Positions 26,201-34,267 of a stretch of DNA of 64,000 nt are shown piece after piece (the first letter of the stretch is position 1; each line of letters opens with the position of its first letter). A model generated the notes under the pieces. That model worked only from the letters and a program-made list of their open reading frames with translations. It did not search any database and was not told where the DNA came from. The position numbers and the translations under genes are program-made. The stretch comes from Methyloprofundus sp. Lineage in GTDB: Bacteria; Pseudomonadota; Gammaproteobacteria; Methylococcales; Methylomonadaceae. Location: NCBI GenBank assembly GCA_016592635.1, contig AP023240.1:682001-746000 (forward strand). Direction: 5' to 3'.

Positions 26201-28510
26201 ACGCTTATTAATTTCTGCCCCGTTGAATGTTTCCCGATACCGCGAATGGGATACTGATCTCTCAGCAGAAGTAGTTCCGCTTGTACTTCGGTTAACCCAT
26301 TTTTCAAAGTTCCCTGAGAAACGTGCACCGGTATGCAAATAGGTATTGTTTAGCTTCCATTTAGCATGCATATTCAAAACGGAACCGTCTCTATGCCATT
26401 CACCCGAAGCACTAAAGCTATGCTTCCCAGTCATTTTATAATGGCCAAATTTACGATAAGCCGTTCCAGTGATTCTAGGTCTAAGTTGACGCGAAACACC
26501 CAAAGGCATCGTAACCAGATTCTCACTTTGCTTTTGAGTATATGCTGACAGAACGTCACGATATAAATCCGTATAGAGTTTCTTCGCCGTTAAAATTTGG
26601 CCGCTAGCTGCCCCAGCAAGAGTTTCTTTTGCTAACCATTTAGTTGTGTTCAGCATCAAATCATAAAAACCTGGGATGTCTCTAACCGCTTCGGCTTTCT
26701 TAAAAATTTTTCCTCCTTTCCTAGCATTATCAAGGCTAAACCAAAAAGCATCTGTAAAATCTTCATTCAATAGTTTTTTGGACATCAGCTTTGCCCCTTC
26801 ATAAATATCAGGTTCCAAAACTATTTGGTCCATTACATTATTAAGAACTTTATCTACAGAGATGAAATAATCGGGATAGTTAATGTATCTACTTTCTGCT
26901 TCGATTGGTTGCCAATAAATTGAATCGGAGGGTTGGGGTGAATACCCATTCAGATCCACAAAATTGATAGGATCTCCTCCACAATAGGCAAAAACTGAAG
27001 TTGATTGTATTGATTCCCACTGGAGACTTTGTATAGGGTCAGGTTCCGTGAATTGACCAATTGTAGGAGAGTATGCCCTCGCCAACGTCAAATACGCCTG
27101 AGCCTCAACATCCCAAAAAAGACTTGCATAGCGAGGAGCAAAATCACTTGTAGTTGCCGGGTCAAGAGCCACACCAAACGGATCATAATCCATTTTCTGA
27201 TTGATATGTCCTTGGCTATCAACAACAAAACGGACAGAACCGAGATGGTCATGCAGTAAAAAATCTGCTTTTCCATCACGAATCATCATCAGAGGTGTGC
27301 TTTTATCCCAGATTAGTAGTGTGCGTTCACTGTTGTTATTGTCCATAACCAGCGGTTGCCAATATTTAGATAAAGGATTGGTAATAAAAGTGCTTATCTC
27401 TTTACCTTTCTGACGTTCAATTAATCTTCCTTCACCATCATAACGATAAGATACATGTTCTCCTGCTTGAGAAATACGTCCATCCGCGTTATAACGATAG
27501 TGCAGCGAGGTATCATCAACTGTTATTTTGGTAAGGTTACCAGCATCATCATGTTCGATTGGAGTGTTATTGAAACGAGTTAAGCGCCCAAACCAATCGT
27601 TACTGTATGTTTGTGTAGAGTTTTTCGAATCAGTAGCGCTCAAGCGGTTACCTAGTTGATCATATTGATAAGTATATTTTCGCCCTGACTGATCTGCAGC
27701 ATAAATCAGGCGTCTGGTTGTGTCATATTTATACTGGGTTACTTTTGTTCCATAAGATGTTTTTTCAGCAATCGCTGAGATCAGACCGTCAGGTCGATAC
27801 TCATAACTATATTCAGCTATAAGAAAATGCTTAGCATCGCTATGTGTGATCTTGTGTAATCGACCTTCTGGGGTGTACTCCCAGGTTGTTCGTACTTTAT
27901 TTGGCAGAGTTCGTACCAGAATGCCTTGACCTGTCAGATATTCATAGCTGATTTTACCCGCAGGGGTTTGTAGTGACTCAAGTCGACCCAGAAAATCATA
28001 CTCGTATTTTAATTCATAGAAATCACCGATTCGAAATGCTATGACTCGCCCTTGTGCATCATAAGAATAGCTTAGTTCTTTTCCACCTTGACGTTGAAGG
28101 CTTTTGATCCGGCCAAAATCATCGTAGCCGTATTTCACCAACCCTGCATCATCCGACATACTGTTAAGATGCCCCTGTTCATCAAATTTCCAGACCACTT
28201 GTTTCCCTTCTGGCGGAACTTTGGTTATCTGTAGAGCATTCATGGAGCCCGTATTATATTCGAAGCGGGTTTCTTTCCCGGCAGGATCGATAATTTTGTC
28301 CAGTCTATCCTGGTCATCAAAATGACGTTGCCAGGACATTTGTTGGGTTGTTTGCGTACTTTTATTAGGCATCTCTGAATTAGGATTATTGTTATTTATG
28401 TCTGCTACAGTTGCATTACAATATAAAAATCCAGCTAAAATAGGCAAAAAGCTAATAAGGGCAAACAGCGTATTGTTTGATGATGGAGCATTTTTTCTGT
28501 TTTGCATCAT
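23201..28510 (-). CDS. Giant secreted RHS/YD-repeat protein with permuted architecture
   Basis: 1769 residues; ATG at 28510 with CAGGAG upstream. N-terminal signal-like helix (LFALISFLPILAGFLY, about 15-30). Residues ~50-425 are YD repeats (KYGYDDFGRIKSL, SYSYDAQGRVIAF). About 425-520 is the RHS core-associated domain (DHLGSVRFVVD, YDPFGVALDP, FTEPDPIQ, DPINFVDLNGY). Residues ~530-1190 are not recognised. At ~1195 a segment like the start of RHS proteins follows (LTRHYHSFFNPAGPWGKTW), and YD repeats continue to the end. Normally the start domain and repeats precede the core, with a toxin after it; here the order is turned around. The middle region may be enclosed cargo, which is inference. 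No immunity gene is obvious. IS copy 1 abuts the stop codon, so the gene looks complete. Confidence 0.85.
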   Translation of the reverse strand: MMQNRKNAPSSNNTLFALISFLPILAGFLYCNATVADINNNNPNSEMPNKSTQTTQQMSWQRHFDDQDRLDKIIDPAGKETRFEYNTGSMNALQITKVPPEGKQVVWKFDEQGHLNSMSDDAGLVKYGYDDFGRIKSLQRQGGKELSYSYDAQGRVIAFRIGDFYELKYEYDFLGRLESLQTPAGKISYEYLTGQGILVRTLPNKVRTTWEYTPEGRLHKITHSDAKHFLIAEYSYEYRPDGLISAIAEKTSYGTKVTQYKYDTTRRLIYAADQSGRKYTYQYDQLGNRLSATDSKNSTQTYSNDWFGRLTRFNNTPIEHDDAGNLTKITVDDTSLHYRYNADGRISQAGEHVSYRYDGEGRLIERQKGKEISTFITNPLSKYWQPLVMDNNNSERTLLIWDKSTPLMMIRDGKADFLLHDHLGSVRFVVDSQGHINQKMDYDPFGVALDPATTSDFAPRYASLFWDVEAQAYLTLARAYSPTIGQFTEPDPIQSLQWESIQSTSVFAYCGGDPINFVDLNGYSPQPSDSIYWQPIEAESRYINYPDYFISVDKVLNNVMDQIVLEPDIYEGAKLMSKKLLNEDFTDAFWFSLDNARKGGKIFKKAEAVRDIPGFYDLMLNTTKWLAKETLAGAASGQILTAKKLYTDLYRDVLSAYTQKQSENLVTMPLGVSRQLRPRITGTAYRKFGHYKMTGKHSFSASGEWHRDGSVLNMHAKWKLNNTYLHTGARFSGNFEKWVNRSTSGTTSAERSVSHSRYRETFNGAEINKRLDEYNRTGVYHYPSAIEPSNVGGVYLGGANKALEGIGQLDGIALDSNNNLVLLGQSGQEIGLPPLRLDDLVTVFRSVYLYGEGPSVTIDPNSKDPEKSAMLIGHGKATEDTYVGWVLYQADRLMKGYTVGADNISGKLITSRVSKYDEVLDTLYFGGSTPTSSRQKGLWERFWIVPAEANRFSSVDKNLTLFDVPLKVNTQLMKWKNGKLVNNLKGKSSAGASKFVSWFTNSYESIAKEQFLTPPIESGISKPVPVFTELRRIALMTAIAEKLRDQGTPMPFWMRDYQVQVVPFEKTTPGIKVTRSNGKVRAQVFGGVKLSPDSSQVRQIETAADLQKLPEVKRKQGMAKLKQANALSALVRDKVSTTEPLKLHQLTLDSKTYQALPVPGFNTNALNPVRLSEVDLIVPIAGARELRLTRHYHSFFNPAGPWGKTWTWDLPRLETIRIPVHRQGDKAEYRNGYELLTPLNSVYARFSDIKPVAAFNNSRLMVPDTDSDFFGLADAKPEYLTDPTDKILGKNGENWHFFKTGKLAAIEQDGFRTVYLHNENGTVSQVIGLLGGQQVASINLHYKENRLVSATGKNIHGKQSISYQYNNEGRLIGVTSDQGQRGYRYQDSLVTAVTWQDASVTASDKSMPEHVLHQYKYNAKGQLITEILANDQHIDYGIKSEHKTNTVSVTHAGNPTPKQLVQYDNAFRPKKARYANGIQASWLYPETGEKILELKDPAGDTLQITESADQRKRTFKQANRPLLTEEYDQAGRLTALTDNGQTLLRQNWSSQGRLDAFEIGNSTTHFQYQKDGLMGSILVLPSDAGNNPKQWQQTKLNPIGQPVNVSDYRGFNKTFHYNKLGEIDQVVIKRDEKNYGLDIIRNNNGKIKTVNSSWEKQQFSYAKDGSLTSISIEKSGRSGVESTVLDFSNARPQRIKQFDGGEITMSYYEKGENKGLLKQITHANELNLDYKYDSTSKLTSVGIGKHRQISLGYNENSRVVNYSVSPIGK

Positions 28511-28572
28511 GTTCTCCTGTTTGTTTAAGTTTTAGAGTGATTGCTGTATCAAAAAAGTAACACCCTCAAAAC

Positions 28573-31500
28573 TTATTCGCGCTTACTAAATATTTTTCTT
28601 AGTGAGCTAAGGCATCCAGATTTTGAAAGATCAGCCTTTTTTTGCATTACCCAGTCTAGATTGCCCTTAACTGTTTGGGTACCAAGGTCATTTTCCCCTA
28701 ATAAACAAACAAATCCGTTGTACACTTGTCGGTATTTTCTTTCCGCATCGTCAAGGTCGCCACGTCTTTTGCTAATAACCCCCAGGTAATTTATGGTTCC
28801 AAAATATTCCAATGAGTTGTTACCTGTTGTATTGAGAAAAAATGAAGATAAAGTAACCAAAACTTTTTCAGCCTCATCATTTTTTTGCTGATCTAAAAGT
28901 TTATCTGCAAAGAGTAAAGCGACTCTACCTACCTGAGTTCTAATATTAATATCTGAAAACTCCATAGCTAAACTCAATGCTCTGAAACAGAGCTCATTCG
29001 CCAATTCCCAGTCATTGAGTTCAAACAATTCACTAAAGAGTCCAAAAACAAGCTTTTTTCCCTTTAAATCAAGCGCATTGGAATTTAAAAGGCAAATTGT
29101 AATCTGCGCACTTTTTTTCATATTTACGCTTGCCAATTCATCATTACCACGCTCTATTAGCGCTATTCCATAGTTGTAATATGAGCCAGCAAGGTCTTGC
29201 TTCCAGTTGATATTTGTATCATCAGAGGATAGCAATTGCTCAAAGAAGTCGACTTGTGCTTTGGCGTATTTTACTGCTTTAGAGAACTCTCCTTTTTGTA
29301 TTGCCAGTTGCTGAAGCCTACCATATGCACCAGATAAATCTCGCTGTAATTCCATATTATTTGGCGATGATTTAGCTAACCTCTCTGCAATATCAAAATG
29401 TTCAGTAAGGTATTGTTCTGCCTTGTCCAATTGCTTCTTATCGATTTCAAGTTCCCCAATTTTGGAAAGGCAGAGAGAAAGGTCTCTTTGATTCATTAAA
29501 TCTGAATCTGCTGACTGCCGAAACATGGGTAAGGCTTTATAATAATATTCTTCGGCTAATGTTTGGTTTCCATGGTTCCGTGCCATATCCCCCAATTTGT
29601 CATATGAAACGCCTAACGCTTTCAGTAGAAATGAATCATAACTATTTTTTTCGGCTAGTTTATTAAGAATATCGTTTGCTCTTTTGTAACGTTGTTCTGC
29701 GTTTTTGGTGTTACCTTGCCCTGCCTCAGAGTCCCCTTGCATAATTAATGCACCTGCATAGTTGATTTTATCAATGGGTGAATTATCATTAATCTCAGGT
29801 AAGTGTTCATAGTCATTGACTATATGAGCAATAGTTTGATCAGCACTGGAAAAATCATGTTGTGCTAACTGTATTGCTGTTACTTCTCTTTGTGCTATAT
29901 CTATCTCAGCCTGTATTTCATCATCATCTGGAAAGTCTTTTGCTATTTGTTCCAGTTTATTCATAAATGCCTGGATAAGCTCTAATCTATCTTGATGTGA
30001 AACTGATGAAGGGAGCCTTGGCAGTAATTCTTGTTGGCACCTTTTATACCAGCCTTTAACAACATCTCTCTGGATGTCTTTTTGAGAGAGTTCAGAAAAA
30101 TGATTAACTGCATTTTCATCGGTTACCTTAATAACCATATCGCCCTCAGTAATCGCTATAATCCATTGTAGCCCTTTGGCTTCTATTTCTTTTATAAACA
30201 AATCTGTAGTTGAATTAATTTCAGTTGAATGCGTTGTATTGCTGGAACCATATTCAACCATCAACCAATAATAATTTTTAGCCCTAAGAAGATGGAAAGG
30301 TAATGCATCACACCGAATTGGATCATCAGGACGCTGATAAAGAAGATAGGCTGAGGCCAATGTATGCAATTCGGTATAGGTCTGAGCATTAAGAGAAATA
30401 TACTGAGTTGCAGCGGATCGGCAAGCTTTGTGAAGAAAATCTAGTTTGAATGATTTTCGGTACGTTAAACTACGCAGAAAAAATCGGCGTAATTCGGCTA
30501 TTTTCAATGTAGTTGCTGGTATTACCTTTTCCGTATACTGGTAATCCTTATCATATCGGCTAAAAACATTAGATAGCACCGCGTCAGTAACAATATCATT
30601 ATTTTCTATATTATATTCCCCATTAAAATAAGCAATAAATCGTGGAAAGAGATAGTCAATGTCATTCCTTCTCCAGCCCGATCTAGCAATGATAAGTAAA
30701 GCTAAAAAACTTTTAACTTCAGTCTCACCAAATGCTTTTATTGCTCTAGAAAACAGAAAATGATACAGCCCCGTAACATCACAAGGCATTTGTTCCACAT
30801 GATCAAGCATTAATTCCAAAATCTGGTCAGATGTATTACTTTCAACATTCATTTGAATTTGGTTAAAATCATCTGAATCCAAATTATTTAAATGCTCAGC
30901 CGCCAATGTTAGCCAAAGAGGGTTGCTTCTAGCGTAATACCTTGGTTGCAAAGTTTTATTTATTAAAGCGGCAATCACTATATCTGGAGCTTGTCTATGA
31001 TGCTTATGCCATACTTTACTTAAAATTTCCCTCGCAACTTTTTCATCTATTGGAGGCACTTGGAATTCCATGCCTCCTGGTAAACTGTCAATTACTTGTG
31101 ATTGTTCATTTTTTATGCTAGTTGCGATAAGCAGTGTATTATCGGGCCATAGCTTGGGATCTATCCAGGTCAGTTGCTTTGAACGAATACTCTCATCAAA
31201 TTGATCAATTGCATCCAGCAATATAATGACGCGAGTTTTTTTTGAAGCAAGCTGTAATAGAGAATAAAATTTTCGTTCTAAACTTTCAGATGAGTCTTGT
31301 TTTAAATCGTTATATGGCAATGCTAAAAAATCACAAAGTACACTAAGACAGTGCTGTAAACATTTGTTTATTGATGTACTTTCCGTGTTTACACCACAAC
31401 TATGTGACAAAAGAAGTAAATTCGACTTTTGTTGGAGCTCGGTAGCTAACTTAGCTATTAAAGAGCTTTTACCCGATCCTTCAGAGCCAGTAATACAAAT

Positions 31501-32349
31501 GGCCCATGGACTGTCCCCACTATCATTAGATATTGTAAATGAAAGGAGCTGTCTTTCTATATTTTCTCTCTTGATGTAACCTTGAGATAGGCTATCAAAA
31601 AAACCGCCTACTGTTTCTTCCAGTTCCTGCCCATCAGATAATTCATCTTTTGTTGTACGGTGTATATCTTTTTCAAGGTTAGGCCAAAGGGCGTCGTATA
31701 CAATGTTTCCAAAATCTTCAAGCTCAGCAACTTTACCCTTTGTTGCATCCCATTCAGCATGATAAGTGTGGACATGACTTGCTAATGTAGGGTTACTCTC
31801 AATGCGTTTTTTTAATTCACTAAGTTTGGAATAACCTACTTTTATTTTTTCATCCTGAGAAAATTTATCACTAAATTCAGCCTGCCTGTTTAATGGGATT
31901 TGTTCCCAGGCAAGAGGTTCTCGAAAAAAGAAAAAACAGCGTTGTATATTTTTATTAATCTGATGGAACACTCCATATTCAATTTCTAGGGCGGTAACGC
32001 TCATATCAACAGGATCTATTTTAAATCCAGCATCTACCACTGCTGAATTTATTAGTGATTCGGGCGGAATCCATCCATATCGGTCTCCAAGTAGTACAAT
32101 CAGGTAGGGCTGACTTAATTGAATTTCTTCTAGGCAAACTCTGAGTATTTTTTGTTCCCTCGTGCTTTCAGCATCACCTCTAATTTCTTCAACGCCTTGG
32201 CGAAGATCAATAGGCTCAAGTTGACAACACCGTCCAAGGAGTTTTTCTTCTATTCGTGGAAAAACATGTGATCGTAGATAATCTCGTTCAGATTGCATAT
32301 CTTTAAAGGTAGAACTTATAAAAATAGGTCGTGATGTCCATTTTTTCAT
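28573..32349 (-). CDS. DUF4062 - STAND NTPase - TPR protein
   Basis: 1258 residues; ATG at 32349 with AAAGGAG upstream. The N-terminal ~100 residues are DUF4062: RPIFISSTFKDMQSERDYL, LEPIDLRQGV, YLIVLLGDRYGWIPPE. Next is a NACHT/STAND-type P-loop NTPase: Walker A ITGSEGSGKSSLIAKL (about 286-300), Walker B VIILLDAIDQFDES (about 373-386). After a helical region, TPRs run from ~840 to the end (RANDILNKLAEKN, AEEYYYKALPMFRQSA, AERKYRQVYNGF). STAND proteins oligomerise when their repeats sense a signal and then switch on the N-terminal effector; DUF4062 is found in that effector or adaptor place. It follows the TPR gene by 12 bases. Confidence 0.92.
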   Translation of the reverse strand: MKKWTSRPIFISSTFKDMQSERDYLRSHVFPRIEEKLLGRCCQLEPIDLRQGVEEIRGDAESTREQKILRVCLEEIQLSQPYLIVLLGDRYGWIPPESLINSAVVDAGFKIDPVDMSVTALEIEYGVFHQINKNIQRCFFFFREPLAWEQIPLNRQAEFSDKFSQDEKIKVGYSKLSELKKRIESNPTLASHVHTYHAEWDATKGKVAELEDFGNIVYDALWPNLEKDIHRTTKDELSDGQELEETVGGFFDSLSQGYIKRENIERQLLSFTISNDSGDSPWAICITGSEGSGKSSLIAKLATELQQKSNLLLLSHSCGVNTESTSINKCLQHCLSVLCDFLALPYNDLKQDSSESLERKFYSLLQLASKKTRVIILLDAIDQFDESIRSKQLTWIDPKLWPDNTLLIATSIKNEQSQVIDSLPGGMEFQVPPIDEKVAREILSKVWHKHHRQAPDIVIAALINKTLQPRYYARSNPLWLTLAAEHLNNLDSDDFNQIQMNVESNTSDQILELMLDHVEQMPCDVTGLYHFLFSRAIKAFGETEVKSFLALLIIARSGWRRNDIDYLFPRFIAYFNGEYNIENNDIVTDAVLSNVFSRYDKDYQYTEKVIPATTLKIAELRRFFLRSLTYRKSFKLDFLHKACRSAATQYISLNAQTYTELHTLASAYLLYQRPDDPIRCDALPFHLLRAKNYYWLMVEYGSSNTTHSTEINSTTDLFIKEIEAKGLQWIIAITEGDMVIKVTDENAVNHFSELSQKDIQRDVVKGWYKRCQQELLPRLPSSVSHQDRLELIQAFMNKLEQIAKDFPDDDEIQAEIDIAQREVTAIQLAQHDFSSADQTIAHIVNDYEHLPEINDNSPIDKINYAGALIMQGDSEAGQGNTKNAEQRYKRANDILNKLAEKNSYDSFLLKALGVSYDKLGDMARNHGNQTLAEEYYYKALPMFRQSADSDLMNQRDLSLCLSKIGELEIDKKQLDKAEQYLTEHFDIAERLAKSSPNNMELQRDLSGAYGRLQQLAIQKGEFSKAVKYAKAQVDFFEQLLSSDDTNINWKQDLAGSYYNYGIALIERGNDELASVNMKKSAQITICLLNSNALDLKGKKLVFGLFSELFELNDWELANELCFRALSLAMEFSDINIRTQVGRVALLFADKLLDQQKNDEAEKVLVTLSSFFLNTTGNNSLEYFGTINYLGVISKRRGDLDDAERKYRQVYNGFVCLLGENDLGTQTVKGNLDWVMQKKADLSKSGCLSSLRKIFSKRE

Positions 32350-32361
32350 GACTATGCTCCT

Positions 32362-33834
32362 TTAATTTGAGTTGTTAATTTTTGCTACCGCAGTGATAAG
32401 TTCTACCATTGCAAGTGTTTCCTTTTGATTCCGGGGTTTGAACATACCCATTATTGTCAATACATCTCCAGTGCATAATCCGTGGGCCTCCACAAGGCCT
32501 GTTGGGTTGTTACAGAATGCGTCGCTGAAACTTTCATCAGTATTAAGACGAGCAACAAACTCTTCACCAGAAAGCTCCTCTTTTAAAGGGGCATCATGTT
32601 TTTGCAATAGAATTTTACAAGCGCGTATTATCTGCTCCATACCCAAAGGGGTTTGTTCGCCGAGTTGCAATCCCTCCCTTGCATATTGAACAGTGCCTTC
32701 TATATCTCCGGAACGGTCGCAGTTAATGGCTATTCCAGCAAGACATCTTACTTGTCTTGCCTCGGTGCCTGTGTGTTCTTTATATCGCTCAAGTGATTTT
32801 TTTAGCAAGTAGTTACTTCGAATTTGATCTCCATTCTCAGTATGAGCAAATCCTAAGTTCATTTCACAGTCTATGGACTGCAAAGAATTTTCAGTTGACT
32901 TAGAAAATAAATTATGTGCGGTGTTCAAATGGTCAATAGCATTCTTATTTTGATTCTTATTGATATTAATCACGCCTAGATTCATATAAGCCAGTGCAAG
33001 GTCATTCGCAGCTCCTTCCCACCTTTTTAATTTGTCTATTGCTTTTGTAATGTTACCCTCTGCCTTATTAAATTCTTGTTGCTGTAAATAAACATTTCCA
33101 AGTCCCAGCCAGCACTTTGCAAGTAAAGGGAAGGGCTTTTCGACAGATTCGAGCAAGCTAATAGCGTTACTATATGCATTATGTGCATCTGTAATATTAT
33201 TTTTATTAAGTAAAATATTTCCATACTGTAATAAGCATATTGCATGCTGATTAGGTTCATGTGCCAGATCGGGATCAGATAAAATATCTAAAGAAAGCAG
33301 AGTATATTTTTCAGCCTCTGCTATATCTCCAGTCGTTACATACAGTAATCCTAGGTTTTGGAAAAAAACTGCTTTTTCATTACAATCTTTTAAATCATCA
33401 AAATATTGTTTTGCCTTATTAAAAGTAAATAAAGCAAGTTGCATTTCACCCTGTGCGAGTTGTACTATTGCAAGTTGTGCAAGACAAGAGTTCTTTTCGT
33501 ATTCAGTGGCGTTTTTTTCTTGAAAAATTTGTAGGGCTTTGTTGAAGATACGCTCCGCTTCACTATACTGGCCAAGGTCTATTAAAATAATGCCCTTGCT
33601 CATTAGACAGCTTGCTTTAAAAATAGCGACATCCTTTTTATCTGAATCTGGTATGGAATTAATAGCCTGTTCCAATATATTTCCAGCTTGCTTTAGGTTT
33701 CCAGCTTTATGAGATATATCAAAATCATCTAATAATTTAAGTATATCGCTTGGTAAGGATAGGGGACGAGTTGAATTAATATACGGTGTATCTGTTTTAT
33801 TATTAGGGTTAATTGCTTTTTTGAACCAGTTCAT
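32362..33834 (-). CDS. TPR protein upstream of the STAND NTPase
   Basis: 490 residues from the ATG at 33834, which has GGAGAGGG upstream; earlier in-frame starts lack a ribosome site. Multiple TPRs of 34-40 residues (AERIFNKALQIFQEKNATE, LGNVYLQQQEFNKAEGNI, NLGVININKNQNKNAIDHL). The C-terminal ~50 residues (FVARLNTDESFSDAFCNNP then GLVEAHGL) weakly resemble Nif11-like or RiPP-leader-type helical segments, so a second role for the tail is possible but unproved. A good sigma-54 promoter match is centred about 140 bases upstream. The gene ends 12 bases before the STAND gene, so the two form an operon. Confidence 0.85.
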   Translation of the reverse strand: MNWFKKAINPNNKTDTPYINSTRPLSLPSDILKLLDDFDISHKAGNLKQAGNILEQAINSIPDSDKKDVAIFKASCLMSKGIILIDLGQYSEAERIFNKALQIFQEKNATEYEKNSCLAQLAIVQLAQGEMQLALFTFNKAKQYFDDLKDCNEKAVFFQNLGLLYVTTGDIAEAEKYTLLSLDILSDPDLAHEPNQHAICLLQYGNILLNKNNITDAHNAYSNAISLLESVEKPFPLLAKCWLGLGNVYLQQQEFNKAEGNITKAIDKLKRWEGAANDLALAYMNLGVININKNQNKNAIDHLNTAHNLFSKSTENSLQSIDCEMNLGFAHTENGDQIRSNYLLKKSLERYKEHTGTEARQVRCLAGIAINCDRSGDIEGTVQYAREGLQLGEQTPLGMEQIIRACKILLQKHDAPLKEELSGEEFVARLNTDESFSDAFCNNPTGLVEAHGLCTGDVLTIMGMFKPRNQKETLAMVELITAVAKINNSN

Positions 33835-33967
33835 AATGCCCTCTCCGTAATGATAATCAAAAATATTTTTTGCAAGAATTACAAGCATATAAATTCACAA
33901 GGGTTCATACGGTTGTAATATGAAGCAGTGTTTTACATTTGTGTATTTCCCCCTAATTATAGGAAAA

Positions 33968-33982
33968 GCACAAATAGTGCCA
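33968..33982 (-). promoter_or_regulatory. Candidate sigma-54 promoter before the TPR-STAND-RHS genes
   Basis: On the minus strand the 15 bases read TGGCACTATTTGTGC: a perfect -24 TGGCAC, then exactly ten bases between GG and GC, with GTGC for the usual TTGC. The expected start near 33956 would give a leader of about 120 bases before the TPR gene. A sigma-54 activator gene is in the same island (45445-46737). Confidence 0.6.
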
Positions 33983-34267
33983 ATTTATAGTGATAAGTAA
34001 AGTCATTTATAAACAACTGGTTAACAGACTCATTTTATTACAGGGTTGATTTTAACGGGGTGAGTTTTTAGAGGCATGAAGATGATTGTAAGTAAAATTC
34101 AGCGATAGTATTTCTTAAAATTAGAAAGCTGGTTTTGTAATTCATCATTCATTATTATTTCCCATTCTGTTTGTAATCATTTTGGTAATCGTCATGATAA
34201 AAAACTGAAGATTATCAGCGGTGCTTTTCTCTAATTCTAAGAAGTATCATTCAGCTACAATTTAACC
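33983..34267. other. Non-coding stretch with gene stub
   Basis: AT-rich gap between the CHAT gene's stop (34268) and the promoter of the TPR gene. Apart from the CHAT-type stub at 34099-34152, I see no gene or terminator in it. Confidence 0.4.
34099..34152 (-). pseudogene. N-terminal stub of a second CHAT-TPR gene
   Basis: From an ATG at 34152 the frame reads MNDELQNQLSNFKKYYR and stops. The first eight residues and over 20 bases around the start are identical to the beginning of the CHAT-TPR gene (ATG at 37318). A tandem copy of that gene therefore once lay here and was deleted except for its start. Confidence 0.65.
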
